A stretch of DNA of 64,000 nucleotides from UBA1433 sp964581565 (GTDB lineage: Bacteria > Bacillota > Clostridia > Eubacteriales > UBA1433). The stretch lies in the NCBI GenBank assembly GCA_964581565.1, contig CAZOOZ010000009.1, positions 37,439 to 101,438 of the forward strand, read 5' to 3'. Positions 1 to 7,205 of the stretch are shown here, one piece after another; position 1 is the first letter of the stretch, and each line of letters starts with the position of its first letter. Made by a program: the position numbers and the translations under genes. Below the pieces are notes generated by a model. That model was not told the origin of the DNA. It saw nothing but the letters and a program-made list of their open reading frames with translations, and did no database searches.

Positions 1-964
1 TCATGAAGTCGAAAGCTAACCCGGCAATTCTATTAAGCATATAATTGTTCGTATATTGTCTGGTCATAAGTTTTGTTTTTCTAAGAGCGCGTAGAACAGC
101 TTTAAATATAAGTGCTATAATGACGCCAAATAAGAAGTTGAAGCCCCAAATAAGAGGAACCAGGACATTACCAATACTAAGTGGTGCCAAACATTTGCTT
201 AGCAGCCAGGATAGTAGGTATGTGACTAAATAAAGCATCAGCACAAAAGATACTTGGATAGTAAATTTATCAATTGCTTCTGTAAGTGGAATCTCACCCT
301 CATCAGCTACAGGCTCATGTACTTCATCATGTATAGGTCTGTCTTTTAAATGAACACTGCTTTTTTTGCGTACTGCTATATTTAAATAAGTAACTCCGCC
401 AATGCATGCCCATAACAGACCGATCGTAGCGACAAGTACGCCGAATGATTTTCCACCTGCAAAGCCAAAGGTGGACTCATATACATTACCAATATTGGTT
501 GCCTGCCCCGGTCCCTGTCCAAAACCCAGCGGGAGTAATAGCCCGGCTGATTTAAACATATCCGGATGGAATGTATAGGCTACGATAAGAATGACTATTG
601 TGCCAATAATGGCCTGGAGAAGGTATGTACTGATTACCAGCATACCGCTTCTAACAATATCGAGATTTTCGTTCTTCTTTAGTACCTTATCTTTTCTGTC
701 AGGGGTACGAAGAGTCAGGGCTATGAAACCGATTGCAATACTATGATAAGTAATCATTTCCATAAATGATTTATCGACATTAATAATTCCTGTGTGACGC
801 AGCAGCAGCAACAAAAATCCGGCGATCATAGCGGTGGGCATTAAAAGCTGCCTCATAAATGGTATTTTTCTTCTTAAAGTGTTGGCAAGTAAGATGCTTC
901 CGCCCAAAATTCCAAATTGTATCATTGAATTCCATAAGACTGTATTAGATGCTGAAAAGTCCAT
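1..964 (-). CDS. Sodium/glutamate symporter (GltS)-like membrane protein, C-terminus cut by window edge
   Basis: An open frame runs from an ATG at 964 to the left edge without a stop, giving the first 321 residues. It is very hydrophobic, with about eight membrane segments and a charged loop near residues 205-235. The layout resembles GltS sodium/glutamate symporters: an early MPTAMIAG segment where E. coli GltS has IPEPVAGG, and a glycine-rich GQGPGQA where GltS has GGHGT. GltS proteins import glutamate with sodium, but these substitutions leave the substrate open. The start has a strong ribosome binding site (AGGAGG, 7 bases upstream) and overlaps the end of the upstream acyltransferase gene by 20 bases, so the two are probably co-transcribed and translationally coupled. 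Family call moderate; substrate unknown. Confidence 0.6.
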   Translation of the reverse strand, partial: MDFSASNTVLWNSMIQFGILGGSILLANTLRRKIPFMRQLLMPTAMIAGFLLLLLRHTGIINVDKSFMEMITYHSIAIGFIALTLRTPDRKDKVLKKNENLDIVRSGMLVISTYLLQAIIGTIVILIVAYTFHPDMFKSAGLLLPLGFGQGPGQATNIGNVYESTFGFAGGKSFGVLVATIGLLWACIGGVTYLNIAVRKKSSVHLKDRPIHDEVHEPVADEGEIPLTEAIDKFTIQVSFVLMLYLVTYLLSWLLSKCLAPLSIGNVLVPLIWGFNFLFGVIIALIFKAVLRALRKTKLMTRQYTNNYMLNRIAGLAFDFM

Positions 965-2171
965 TTATGCCACCTCCTAATTTTATTAAATTTATTATAT
1001 GTACATATTTAATTGCACAATAAATTTGCTTTGATTTTGTTTCGTATATCATGCCATCACACATGGTAAATTGTAGAGTTTGACCCAAAATCGCTTGAAT
1101 TTCCACAATATTTTCTATGTAAAAGGTCATTTTTTTATCGTGTTTTGGCTTGAATTCAATTCTGTCAGAAAATAAATGCATTATGCCGCTAAATAAAAAT
1201 ATGTTTTTATTCGAATACTGGCAAGAGTATAGGTCGATTTCATAATCGGTGTACAGAGGAGCGTCAGTGGTAAACAATAAATTATTTTTATATTTTTCTA
1301 AAATATATTCCTTTTGCCATTCGTCCCACTTTGTAATTGTATCAAGATATACACTTTCTTGATCATAAGCTTCGAAATAACCAAAATCAGTATATACAGC
1401 AGTATTTTTACAGCACTCACAATAAAAAATGTTTTTTTGGCTACGCATATTCATATAAGTTTTACACTTAGGGCATGTATAGAGCACGCGCTCCAGATAC
1501 ATAGCGGGCTGTGATCCTTTATAGGAATACATATTTTGTTCTTGGAATGCATATGCATCTGTACTTAATGAGGTTATAATAATTTCAGAAAGCTCATCGG
1601 GGGATAATTTATTGATCTCTTCGATGTTAAGTGTTTTGATAATCTGTCCCGTGGCATAACCTTTGCGGCGGTGCTTGCCCCATCTGGGAGTTGAAAAATA
1701 AAGACCGCTTAAATTATATAATAAAATGGGTATATTTAGTAATTTAGCCAGTTTTCCTATTGAATCGGTAATGTATGCTTCTTTTCCGTTAAATGATCCG
1801 TTGCCTGAAGGGAAAAGGCCGATGCAGCCTTTTTGGGCGGCCACACGCTTTATTAATTTTATCGATTTAATATCCATTGAGGTTTTGGCAATAGGAATCG
1901 GTGCAAAACAAAAATATAATAATTTACTTAAAAATTTTAATCGAAATAAATGATCACTTGCAACATAATATATTGGCTGGTTAAAAGACAGAGAAATAAG
2001 TATAGGGTCATAAGCGCCGATATGATTTGATAAGATTAAATAAGGTTTATCATTTTTGAGGTGATATTTATTTACGGAATAACCGAAAAATAATTTGAAA
2101 AAAAGATAGACAGGACAACGCAAGATTGATGCGATTATCCTATGCCTGAAAAAAACATATTTATTATTCAC
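945..2171 (-). CDS. Lysophospholipid acyltransferase (PlsC domain) with C-terminal zinc ribbon
   Basis: PlsC-family enzymes move an acyl chain onto a lysophospholipid or glycerophosphate at the membrane. Here residues about 40-210 carry the fold: the catalytic HX4D box reads NHIGAYD, and the third motif reads FPSGNGS where most family members have FPEGTRS, so the usual Glu is Ser. After residue about 230 there is a zinc ribbon with two Cys pairs (CPKC and CECC), followed by a beta-rich tail of unknown role. The start is GTG at 2171, with AAAGG eight bases upstream. At 408 residues it is longer than a bare PlsC (about 200-250). The last 20 bases overlap the start of the GltS-like gene. Substrate not predictable; the motif change could alter activity. 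Confidence 0.75.
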   Translation of the reverse strand: MNNKYVFFRHRIIASILRCPVYLFFKLFFGYSVNKYHLKNDKPYLILSNHIGAYDPILISLSFNQPIYYVASDHLFRLKFLSKLLYFCFAPIPIAKTSMDIKSIKLIKRVAAQKGCIGLFPSGNGSFNGKEAYITDSIGKLAKLLNIPILLYNLSGLYFSTPRWGKHRRKGYATGQIIKTLNIEEINKLSPDELSEIIITSLSTDAYAFQEQNMYSYKGSQPAMYLERVLYTCPKCKTYMNMRSQKNIFYCECCKNTAVYTDFGYFEAYDQESVYLDTITKWDEWQKEYILEKYKNNLLFTTDAPLYTDYEIDLYSCQYSNKNIFLFSGIMHLFSDRIEFKPKHDKKMTFYIENIVEIQAILGQTLQFTMCDGMIYETKSKQIYCAIKYVHIINLIKLGGGINGLFSI

Positions 2172-2253
2172 TAGTACGACCTTTACAGAAGTATTTTAAT
2201 TAATATTAACAAGGAATGTTAAATAAAGCAATAAGTTAATTGTTAAATATAAA

Positions 2254-2278
2254 TAAAAAGGACGGAAATCACCCGTCC
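2254..2278 (-). terminator. Intrinsic terminator after spoVS
   Basis: Read on the minus strand, GGACGG and CCGTCC form a 6-bp stem around a 7-base loop, followed at once by TTTTTATTT. It lies just past the spoVS stop and ahead of the acyltransferase gene, so it probably ends spoVS transcripts. Confidence 0.8.
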
Positions 2279-2296
2279 ATGTTTAAAGTTATCTTA

Positions 2297-2557
2297 TCAT
2301 CTTGTATGTATGATAAGTTTTATTCCTGTTCTTTCTGTGCCATTAATATCAATGTCTGTAAATGCAGGTATACACACTAAATCATATCCTCCCGGAGCAA
2401 CATACCCTCGTGCTATGGCTATCGATTTTACAGCTTGATTAAGTGCTCCTGCACCTATTGCCTGAATTTCGGCAACACCACTTTCTCTAATAACGCCGGC
2501 TAAAGCTCCGGCCACGGAATTGGGATTCGAATTTGAAGAAACTTTTAATACTTCCAT
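2297..2557 (-). CDS. spoVS: Stage V sporulation protein S
   Basis: The protein matches SpoVS along its whole length: MEVLKVSS at the start, then PNSVAGALAGVIRESG, EIQAIGAGALNQAVK and IPAFTDIDINGTERTGIKL. SpoVS is a small Alba-like protein that affects septation and later spore-coat stages in Bacillus; its biochemical role is not settled. I start at 2557, giving 86 residues, the size of the Bacillus protein; an ATG three codons earlier (2566) is the alternative and sits closer to the AAAAGG ribosome binding site. It lies downstream of ymdB and rny, the same order as in B. subtilis. A stem-loop in its leader and a terminator behind it suggest separate control. Confidence 0.95.
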   Translation of the reverse strand: MEVLKVSSNSNPNSVAGALAGVIRESGVAEIQAIGAGALNQAVKSIAIARGYVAPGGYDLVCIPAFTDIDINGTERTGIKLIIHTR

Positions 2558-2572
2558 TGCATTCAACCTTTT

Positions 2573-2620
2573 CGCCTTCGATGGCAGAAATAATTATTCT
2601 GATTTTATAAAGCGAAGGCG
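2573..2620 (-). promoter_or_regulatory. Stem-loop in the spoVS leader
   Basis: On the minus strand CGCCTTCG (2620-2613) and CGAAGGCG (2580-2573) are perfect 8-base complements around a 32-base AT-rich loop. The 3' arm ends directly against the AAAAGG ribosome binding site of spoVS. The position suggests control of translation, or protection of a processed 5' end, but this is inference. Confidence 0.5.
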
Positions 2621-2673
2621 CAACATCCTTTCAAAATTGTGATATTAATTTATATGTTTTCAGCAAAAATATA

Positions 2674-3450
2674 TTAATCAAATATTTTATAAATTCTTTC
2701 TATTTTTACGCAAACATTATTTTCATCAAACGTAACACATACAGCATTTAATTGACGATGTCCTTCAGCTAATTCAAATTTAACAGGCCGTTTTGTTTTA
2801 AATGACTTTATAATAATATTTTTATCAATACCGATCACCCCCTCATAAGGGCCTGTCATACCTACATCGGTTATAGCAGCAGTTTGCTTATCAATAATTC
2901 GCTCATCTGCTGTCTGCACATGTGTATGTGTCCCGACTACTACATCAGCTCTGCCGGTTGCATAATAGCTAAATGCTATTTTCTCACTGGTAGCCTCAGC
3001 ATGAAAATCTACAAAAATTATATCGCAGGACGGTTTAATAATTTCATATATTTTGTCGAAGCATAAAAAAGGATTTTCTAAAGAATCCATATAAATTGTA
3101 CCTGAAAGATTGACGATGCCTATGCGAATTTTATTGACTCTCACAATGCCATATCCCCTGCCTGGACAAGGAGACGGATAATTTGCCGGGCGCAGTATGT
3201 TATCATATTTTTCTATAAAATCAAATATTTCTTTTTTTGCCCACACATGGTTTCCTGTAGTAATAAAATTCACTCCAGATGCAATAAGCTCATCATAACT
3301 TGATCTTACAAGGCCGGCATAGCCTGAAGCATTTTCTGCATTTACAATCGTAAAATCAATTTGATATTCTTTTTTGATCTCGGATAAATAGTTTTTTATA
3401 ACACTTCTCCCGCTGCGCCCCATAACATCACCGATAAAAAGTATCCTCAT
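2674..3450 (-). CDS. ymdB: YmdB family metallophosphoesterase
   Basis: YmdB is a dimetal phosphodiesterase acting on 2',3'-cyclic nucleotides; in B. subtilis it influences the switch between motility and biofilm. Visible metal-site motifs, in order: GDVMGRSGR near the N-terminus, NAENASG, TTGNHVW, VDFHAEATSEK and VVGTHTHVQTADE. The start at 3450 (MRILFIGDVMG) has AGGAGA a few bases upstream; the frame stays open for 17 more codons, but these lack a ribosome binding site and are not conserved in character. The 258-residue length is typical. It lies 68 bases behind rny, the conserved Bacillota arrangement, and is probably co-transcribed with it. Confidence 0.93.
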   Translation of the reverse strand: MRILFIGDVMGRSGRSVIKNYLSEIKKEYQIDFTIVNAENASGYAGLVRSSYDELIASGVNFITTGNHVWAKKEIFDFIEKYDNILRPANYPSPCPGRGYGIVRVNKIRIGIVNLSGTIYMDSLENPFLCFDKIYEIIKPSCDIIFVDFHAEATSEKIAFSYYATGRADVVVGTHTHVQTADERIIDKQTAAITDVGMTGPYEGVIGIDKNIIIKSFKTKRPVKFELAEGHRQLNAVCVTFDENNVCVKIERIYKIFD

Positions 3451-3518
3451 ATATTCTCCTAAATGTAAAGTAGTAAAGTATTTTAAAAAAATAGAGAGCA
3501 AATGCCCTCTATTAATGT

Positions 3519-5054
3519 TTATTTTGCGTATTCTGTCACTCTTGTTTCCCGGATTAAATTTACTTTTATTTGACCCGGATAATCCAGCTCGTTTTCTATT
3601 CGTTGCGCTATTTCTTTTGCGGTAAGCACCATGCCTACATCGTCAATCTCTTCTGATTTTACAAGTATGCGCACTTCTCTTCCGGCTTGTATTGCAAATG
3701 ATTTGTCAACACCCGGGAAAGAGGTTGCAATTTCTTCCAATTTTTGAAGTCTCTTAATATAACTTTCCAAAGTCTCGCGCCGTGCACCAGGTCTTGCGGC
3801 GGAAATAGCATCCGCTGCTTGAACTAGTACGGCTTCGATCGTCTTAGGTTCAATATCATCATGGTGTGCTTCAACAGCATGAATAACTTCGCTGTTTTCT
3901 TTATATCGTTTTAAGATATCAACACCGATTGCAACATGAGGCCCTTCAATTTCATGGTCTACCGCTTTGCCGATATCATGTAGCAGTCCTGCTCTTCTTG
4001 CAATTCTGGAGTTTGCCCCTAGTTCGTCGGCCATAATACCGGCTAAATAGGCAACTTCTAATGAATGTTTTAAAATATTTTGTCCGTAGCTTGTTCTGTA
4101 ATGGAGTCTTCCGATCAATTTTACAAGTTCCGGATGTATCTTATGCAGTCCAATTTCAAAAATGGCTTGTTCGCCCATTTCCTTTATTTTATCATCAATT
4201 TCTTTTTTGGAATTATTGACCATTTCTTCGATTCGTGCAGGATGAATTCTTCCGTCACTTATAAGCTTTTCAAGAGCATTCCGTGCTACTTCTCGTTTTA
4301 TTGGATCAAAACCGGATAGAATCACTGCTTCCGGTGTATCGTCAATAATTAAATCTATGCCTGTTAATGTTTCCAGAGCCCTGATATTTCGTCCTTCTCT
4401 TCCTATAATGCGTCCCTTCATTTCGTCACTAGGCAAGCTTACAACAGAGACTGTTGTTTCTGCCACATGGTCTGCGGCACATTTTTGTATAGCATATGTT
4501 ATGATTTCTCTAGCTTTTTTATCAGCTTCATTTTTGGCTTCAATTTCTTTGTTTTTAACCAGAATAGCCATTTCTCTGGTAATTCTATTTTCAACACTTG
4601 CAAGAAGTAGTTCTCTTGCTTCTTCAAACGTTAATTGTGATATTTTCTCTAACTCTATAAGTTGTTTTTGTTTTAATATTTCCAATTCAGCTTCTTTTAG
4701 TTCAAGCTTTTTGTTTCTCTCAATTAATGATTCCTCTTTTTTTTCTATATTCTCAATTTTCTTATCTAAGTTTTCTTCTTTATTCATAACTCGTTTTTCG
4801 AGTTTTTGTAATTCATTTCTTCTTTCTCTGTTTTCTCTATCAAGTTCTGTTCTCAGAGTATGAATTTCTTCCTTGGCTTCAATTAATTTTTCTTTTTTTA
4901 TTCTTTCACTTTCTTTTATAGCTTCTTCAACCATACAATTGGCTGTTTTTGTAGCATTGTTAATCTTACTTTCGCCTAAATATTTGCGAAGCAAAAAGCC
5001 GGCTGCTGTACCTAACAGTAAAAACAACAATGCTGATAATATTTTTAAAAGCAT
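3519..5054 (-). CDS. rny: Ribonuclease Y
   Basis: RNase Y is the membrane-anchored endoribonuclease that starts bulk mRNA decay in many Bacillota. All its parts are visible: an N-terminal membrane helix (residues about 3-22), a long charged coiled coil (about 30-190), a KH domain containing GRIIGREGRNIRALE, and an HD domain with HSLEVAYLAG, the metal-binding LLHDIGKA and EAHHDD. The C-terminus (DYPGQIKVNLIRET) is also typical. At 511 residues it is full length. The ATG at 5054 follows a clear AGGAGG. A strong promoter lies about 120 bases upstream, so it need not depend on the HPr-like gene ahead of it; ymdB follows. Confidence 0.97.
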   Translation of the reverse strand: MLLKILSALLFLLLGTAAGFLLRKYLGESKINNATKTANCMVEEAIKESERIKKEKLIEAKEEIHTLRTELDRENRERRNELQKLEKRVMNKEENLDKKIENIEKKEESLIERNKKLELKEAELEILKQKQLIELEKISQLTFEEARELLLASVENRITREMAILVKNKEIEAKNEADKKAREIITYAIQKCAADHVAETTVSVVSLPSDEMKGRIIGREGRNIRALETLTGIDLIIDDTPEAVILSGFDPIKREVARNALEKLISDGRIHPARIEEMVNNSKKEIDDKIKEMGEQAIFEIGLHKIHPELVKLIGRLHYRTSYGQNILKHSLEVAYLAGIMADELGANSRIARRAGLLHDIGKAVDHEIEGPHVAIGVDILKRYKENSEVIHAVEAHHDDIEPKTIEAVLVQAADAISAARPGARRETLESYIKRLQKLEEIATSFPGVDKSFAIQAGREVRILVKSEEIDDVGMVLTAKEIAQRIENELDYPGQIKVNLIRETRVTEYAK

Positions 5055-5363
5055 GCTTTCCTCCTATTCAATTTTCAAAAATCACTAATAAATATAAATT
5101 ACTTATAAAAGGGGTTTAATTATCACTTAACACAATATTAATAAAAAATCCATCCAAATGCTAACAAATCAATTTTAAACTCTTTGCAACTCGCTGTCAA
5201 GATTTATATAAATTGAGAATGATAACGAAAGAAAAACGGTAATCGCAATATAAAAAATATAATTTGTATCCAACATAAATAAACCAAAAGCATACATCGC
5301 ATCATTTGAACAAATGTACTTTTTTGGTAATATCCTTTTATTTATAAGTATAAAGTTTTAACA
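5055..5363. other. 309-base gap between the HPr-like gene and rny
   Basis: AT-rich leader region holding the rny promoter at 5172-5200 and an rny 5' leader of about 110 bases. I see no open frame with a ribosome binding site, no clear terminator behind the HPr-like gene beyond weak AT-only inverted repeats, and no riboswitch I recognise. Confidence 0.5.
5172..5200 (-). promoter_or_regulatory. Promoter of rny
   Basis: On the minus strand TTGACA, a 17-base spacer, then TAAAAT: a perfect -35 box and a 5/6 -10 box. It points at rny. Confidence 0.75.
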
Positions 5364-5624
5364 TTAAATAGATTTACCATCAAGTAGTGAAATAATGCTA
5401 TTCATTGCTTTGGTTTCATCAATACCATCTATTTGAACTAAAACTTCATCATTTTCTTTTACGTTTAAAATCATAACTCCTATAATGCTTTTGGCATTTA
5501 CTGTAGCATTTTCCTTTTGAATGTGGATGTCACTTTTGCATTTGCTGGCTAATTCAACTAAGGCTGACGCTACTTTTCCATGTAGTCCACCCTCTACTTT
5601 AACGCATGTCTTTTGCTGTACCAT
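5364..5624 (-). CDS. HPr-family phosphocarrier-like protein with altered active-site loop
   Basis: HPr relays phosphate from enzyme I to PTS permeases via His15 and is regulated at Ser46 by HPr kinase. This 86-residue protein has a typical HPr length and pattern. His15 is present, but the usual HARPA loop reads LHGKVA, so Arg17 and Pro18 are replaced by Lys and Val. The regulatory site is intact as AKSIIGVM, with Ser at position 46. It may be a regulatory paralog rather than the main PTS HPr. The start is ATG at 5624 behind AAAGGAT; the frame is open for 17 upstream codons, which overlap the promoter and are rejected. No other PTS gene lies in the window. Confidence 0.82.
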   Translation of the reverse strand: MVQQKTCVKVEGGLHGKVASALVELASKCKSDIHIQKENATVNAKSIIGVMILNVKENDEVLVQIDGIDETKAMNSIISLLDGKSI

Positions 5625-5664
5625 ATTTGTATCCTTTCTGTGTAATAGATTACATGATATATAT

Positions 5665-5692
5665 ATTATACACAAAAAAAATAAAATGTAAA
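5665..5692 (-). promoter_or_regulatory. Promoter of the HPr-like gene
   Basis: Minus strand: TTTACA, 16-base spacer, TATAAT. It gives a leader of roughly 35 bases. It sits back to back with a plus-strand promoter, only 7 bases separating the two -35 boxes. Confidence 0.7.
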
Positions 5693-5699
5693 TTTTTAT

Positions 5700-5728
5700 T
5701 TGATTTTTTTACATAATAGGAGTAATAT
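5700..5728 (+). promoter_or_regulatory. Probable promoter of the DUF1858 gene
   Basis: TTGATT, 17-base spacer, TAATAT, divergent from the HPr-like promoter. The boxes are imperfect, so the call is moderate. Confidence 0.45.
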
Positions 5729-5753
5729 TATTTCATTCGTTTGGAGGTATTGT

Positions 5754-5951
5754 ATGAAAATAAAAAAACAAGATAATATAACCGAGATTATTCAAAAATA
5801 TCCTATCACAAGAGAAGTTTTCACACAATTTTCATTGCCTTGTATTGGTTGTTTTGCTGCAATGTATGAAAGCTTGGAAGAAGGAGCCTCGGCACATGGC
5901 ATAGACGTGGATTCTTTAGTGGAGGCGCTTAATAAAGCTGCGGGATTATAA
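5754..5951 (+). CDS. DUF1858 domain protein
   Basis: A 65-residue protein made of one DUF1858 domain, the small helical unit also found at the N-terminus of ScdA/RIC-type proteins. It shows the usual start (KKQDNITEIIQKYP), a CIGC pair near residues 29-32 and a C-terminal helix with GIDVDSLVEALNKAAG. The function of stand-alone members is unknown; the Cys pair suggests redox or metal chemistry. The ATG at 5754 has GGAGG seven bases upstream; an in-frame TTG at 5700 lies inside the -35 box and is rejected. The gene is divergent from the HPr-like gene and ends before a bidirectional terminator. Confidence 0.85.
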   Translation: MKIKKQDNITEIIQKYPITREVFTQFSLPCIGCFAAMYESLEEGASAHGIDVDSLVEALNKAAGL

Positions 5952-5974
5952 GTTTGTAAATAGTTTATTTAAAT

Positions 5975-6017
5975 AAAAAAAGACTGCTTTATAAATTATA
6001 AATCAGTCTTTTTTTTT
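5975..6017. terminator. Bidirectional terminator
   Basis: AAAGACTG and CAGTCTTT form the stem, extended inward by AT pairs, with runs of A on one side and T on the other. It lies between convergent genes and its T-run reaches the stop codon of the minus-strand gene. Confidence 0.8.
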
Positions 6018-6663
6018 ATTGCTTGATTTTTTCAAATGATTCGATAATGTCTATAATCTGTTTTTTTTGATCATCTTCATCAGCTTGATCGGCCTCATTG
6101 GCACTGTCTGCATATTCCATATTTTTATTATTTATCAGCCGTATCATATCAGCTATGTTTTTTGCTTTTTTTAGTTGTTCTGAATCAATTAAAGGAGATA
6201 GAGTTTCATAAAGCAGGCCTGCTTTTTCCGAAAGATTTTGCGTATTTGAAAGTTCGACATTTATATTATTAATTCGTGATATGCTCTTTGTTGCTTTGTC
6301 GATATTTGATATAACTGTATTAATTTTTGAGTATCTTTCTTTTTCTTTCACATTCATATACGGATGTATGCTGTAAAAGATATCTTCAAAATCTGAACGG
6401 CTGAGATGATTCGTCCCATGCCCTAATTGTATTTGATTTATAGTCTCGGCCGTATTCTTTAATTGGTAAGATGCTTGTAAAACTTGCTTTACATTATCAA
6501 TGGTGACCGTGTTTGTTTTTGGTTGCAATAATTTAGGCGGATTCATCATATCTGATGTATGCAATAAATCATCCAGTTCGTCTGTTTCTTTTAAATAACT
6601 GTATGTAGAAGTATTGTTTAAATAGAGTAGACCAAGCAAAATAAGTATAATTTGTGCAGCCAT
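6016..6663 (-). CDS. Unrecognised protein with N-terminal membrane anchor
   Basis: I do not recognise this 215-residue protein. The first 15 residues (MAAQIILILLGLLYL) form a membrane anchor or uncleaved signal. The rest is hydrophilic and looks helical, rich in Asn, Ser, Ile and Lys, and ends in an acidic stretch (about residues 185-200: NEADQADEDDQKK) and a short helix. No Cys and no catalytic motif stand out. The start is well supported by TTAGGAGG ahead of the ATG. It is the last gene of a minus-strand set that includes the small hydrophobic proteins at 6725-7370, from which it is separated by a perfect stem-loop. That neighbourhood hints at an envelope or spore role, but this is a guess. 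Confidence 0.65.
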   Translation of the reverse strand: MAAQIILILLGLLYLNNTSTYSYLKETDELDDLLHTSDMMNPPKLLQPKTNTVTIDNVKQVLQASYQLKNTAETINQIQLGHGTNHLSRSDFEDIFYSIHPYMNVKEKERYSKINTVISNIDKATKSISRINNINVELSNTQNLSEKAGLLYETLSPLIDSEQLKKAKNIADMIRLINNKNMEYADSANEADQADEDDQKKQIIDIIESFEKIKQ

Positions 6664-6683
6664 TTTATTTGCCTCCTAAGTAT

Positions 6684-6719
6684 GGGCTGTATCGGAAAAA
6701 ATATTTTAAGATACAGCCC
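6684..6719 (-). repeat. Intergenic inverted repeat, 10-bp perfect stem
   Basis: GGGCTGTATC (6684-6693) and GATACAGCCC (6710-6719) pair perfectly around a 16-base A/T loop. Neither strand has a T-run directly after the stem, so it is not a standard terminator. It lies between two minus-strand genes, just upstream of the ribosome binding site of the 215-residue protein. Confidence 0.6.
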
Positions 6720-6724
6720 GAGAT

Positions 6725-6934
6725 TTAAAACAATCCATCTCCTGATAAAAGTAGTACAACAATTATTAATAAAAGTATGTTGTTTTCTTTAAATAACGAA
6801 CCGATTCCTCCGCCAAAAAGGCCGCCGCCACAACCGCAATCGTCATCAAAGATACCTAAAAGAAGTATGATTACTATAATTATTATTAACCATAAATTAT
6901 CGTCATTACAAAATTTACCCAATATGTTATTCAA
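6725..6934 (-). CDS. Small protein with two hydrophobic segments and a Gly/Cys-rich middle
   Basis: A small unrecognised protein of 69 residues. It has two hydrophobic runs (LWLIIIIVIILLLGIF and ILLLIIVVLLL), each flanked by Asp, Glu or Asn, with DDDCGCGGGLFGGG between them. The best start is TTG at 6934: the sequence ATGGAGGG around 6949 serves as its ribosome binding site, about eight bases upstream. The ATG at 6949 is in frame but has no ribosome binding site of its own. The pattern matches the gene at 7206 (acid, hydrophobic run, Gly/Cys turn, acid, hydrophobic run), so they may be one family. Possibly a spore-surface or membrane peptide; function unknown. Confidence 0.6.
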   Translation of the reverse strand: MNNILGKFCNDDNLWLIIIIVIILLLGIFDDDCGCGGGLFGGGIGSLFKENNILLLIIVVLLLSGDGLF

Positions 6935-6960
6935 TATAGATCCCTCCATAATTTTTAATT

Positions 6961-6990
6961 AACGGATACGGTTTTGTAACCGCATCCGTT
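6961..6990 (-). repeat. Intergenic inverted repeat, near-perfect 13-bp stem
   Basis: AACGGATaCGGTT and AACCGcATCCGTT pair around TTGT with one mismatch. It lies in the leader of the 69-residue protein gene and just after the decayed gene copy. No T-run follows directly on either strand, although AT-rich sequence follows on the minus strand. Confidence 0.6.
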
Positions 6991-6999
6991 TGGACCGTA

Positions 7000-7153
7000 T
7001 CATTCGTTAAAAAGTATTATTAAAAGCAAGAAGAAAATAAGAGTATGCTGTCATCTTCACTGTTAACGAATCCTATACTATCAAACAGTACTATTAGCAG
7101 TAAAAAAATATTAATAAACTGTCAGAGATGCAATCACTGAATCTACTTGGCAT
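7000..7153 (-). pseudogene. Decayed tandem copy of the small hydrophobic protein gene at 7206
   Basis: Read on the minus strand, an ATG at 7153 follows GGAGGAG and encodes MPSRFSDCISDSLLIFF, then hits a stop. Compared with the intact gene at 7206-7370, one base is missing from a T-run near 7100 and a second near 7025. Restoring both gives a protein parallel to the intact one: SDSLLIFF, LLLIVLFDSIGF, NSEDDSILL, then LLLIILFNE. The two genes also share the leader ACACGGAGG. This looks like a tandem duplicate losing its frame; sequencing error in homopolymers is the main alternative. Confidence 0.65.
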
Positions 7154-7205
7154 AGCTCTCCTCCGTGTTCTCGTTGCAATTTTTATATTTCAATAATTGC
7201 TTCGT

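Noticed and set aside
4357..4863. 168-residue open frame opposite rny
   Set aside because: It mirrors the Lys/Glu-rich coiled coil of RNase Y, giving a Ser/Phe-rich antisense product with no ribosome binding site; a shadow frame.
7000..7153. Programmed frameshifting to rescue the decayed small gene
   Set aside because: Two separate slips would be needed, and no slippery heptamer with a downstream structure is visible at both sites; decay is simpler.
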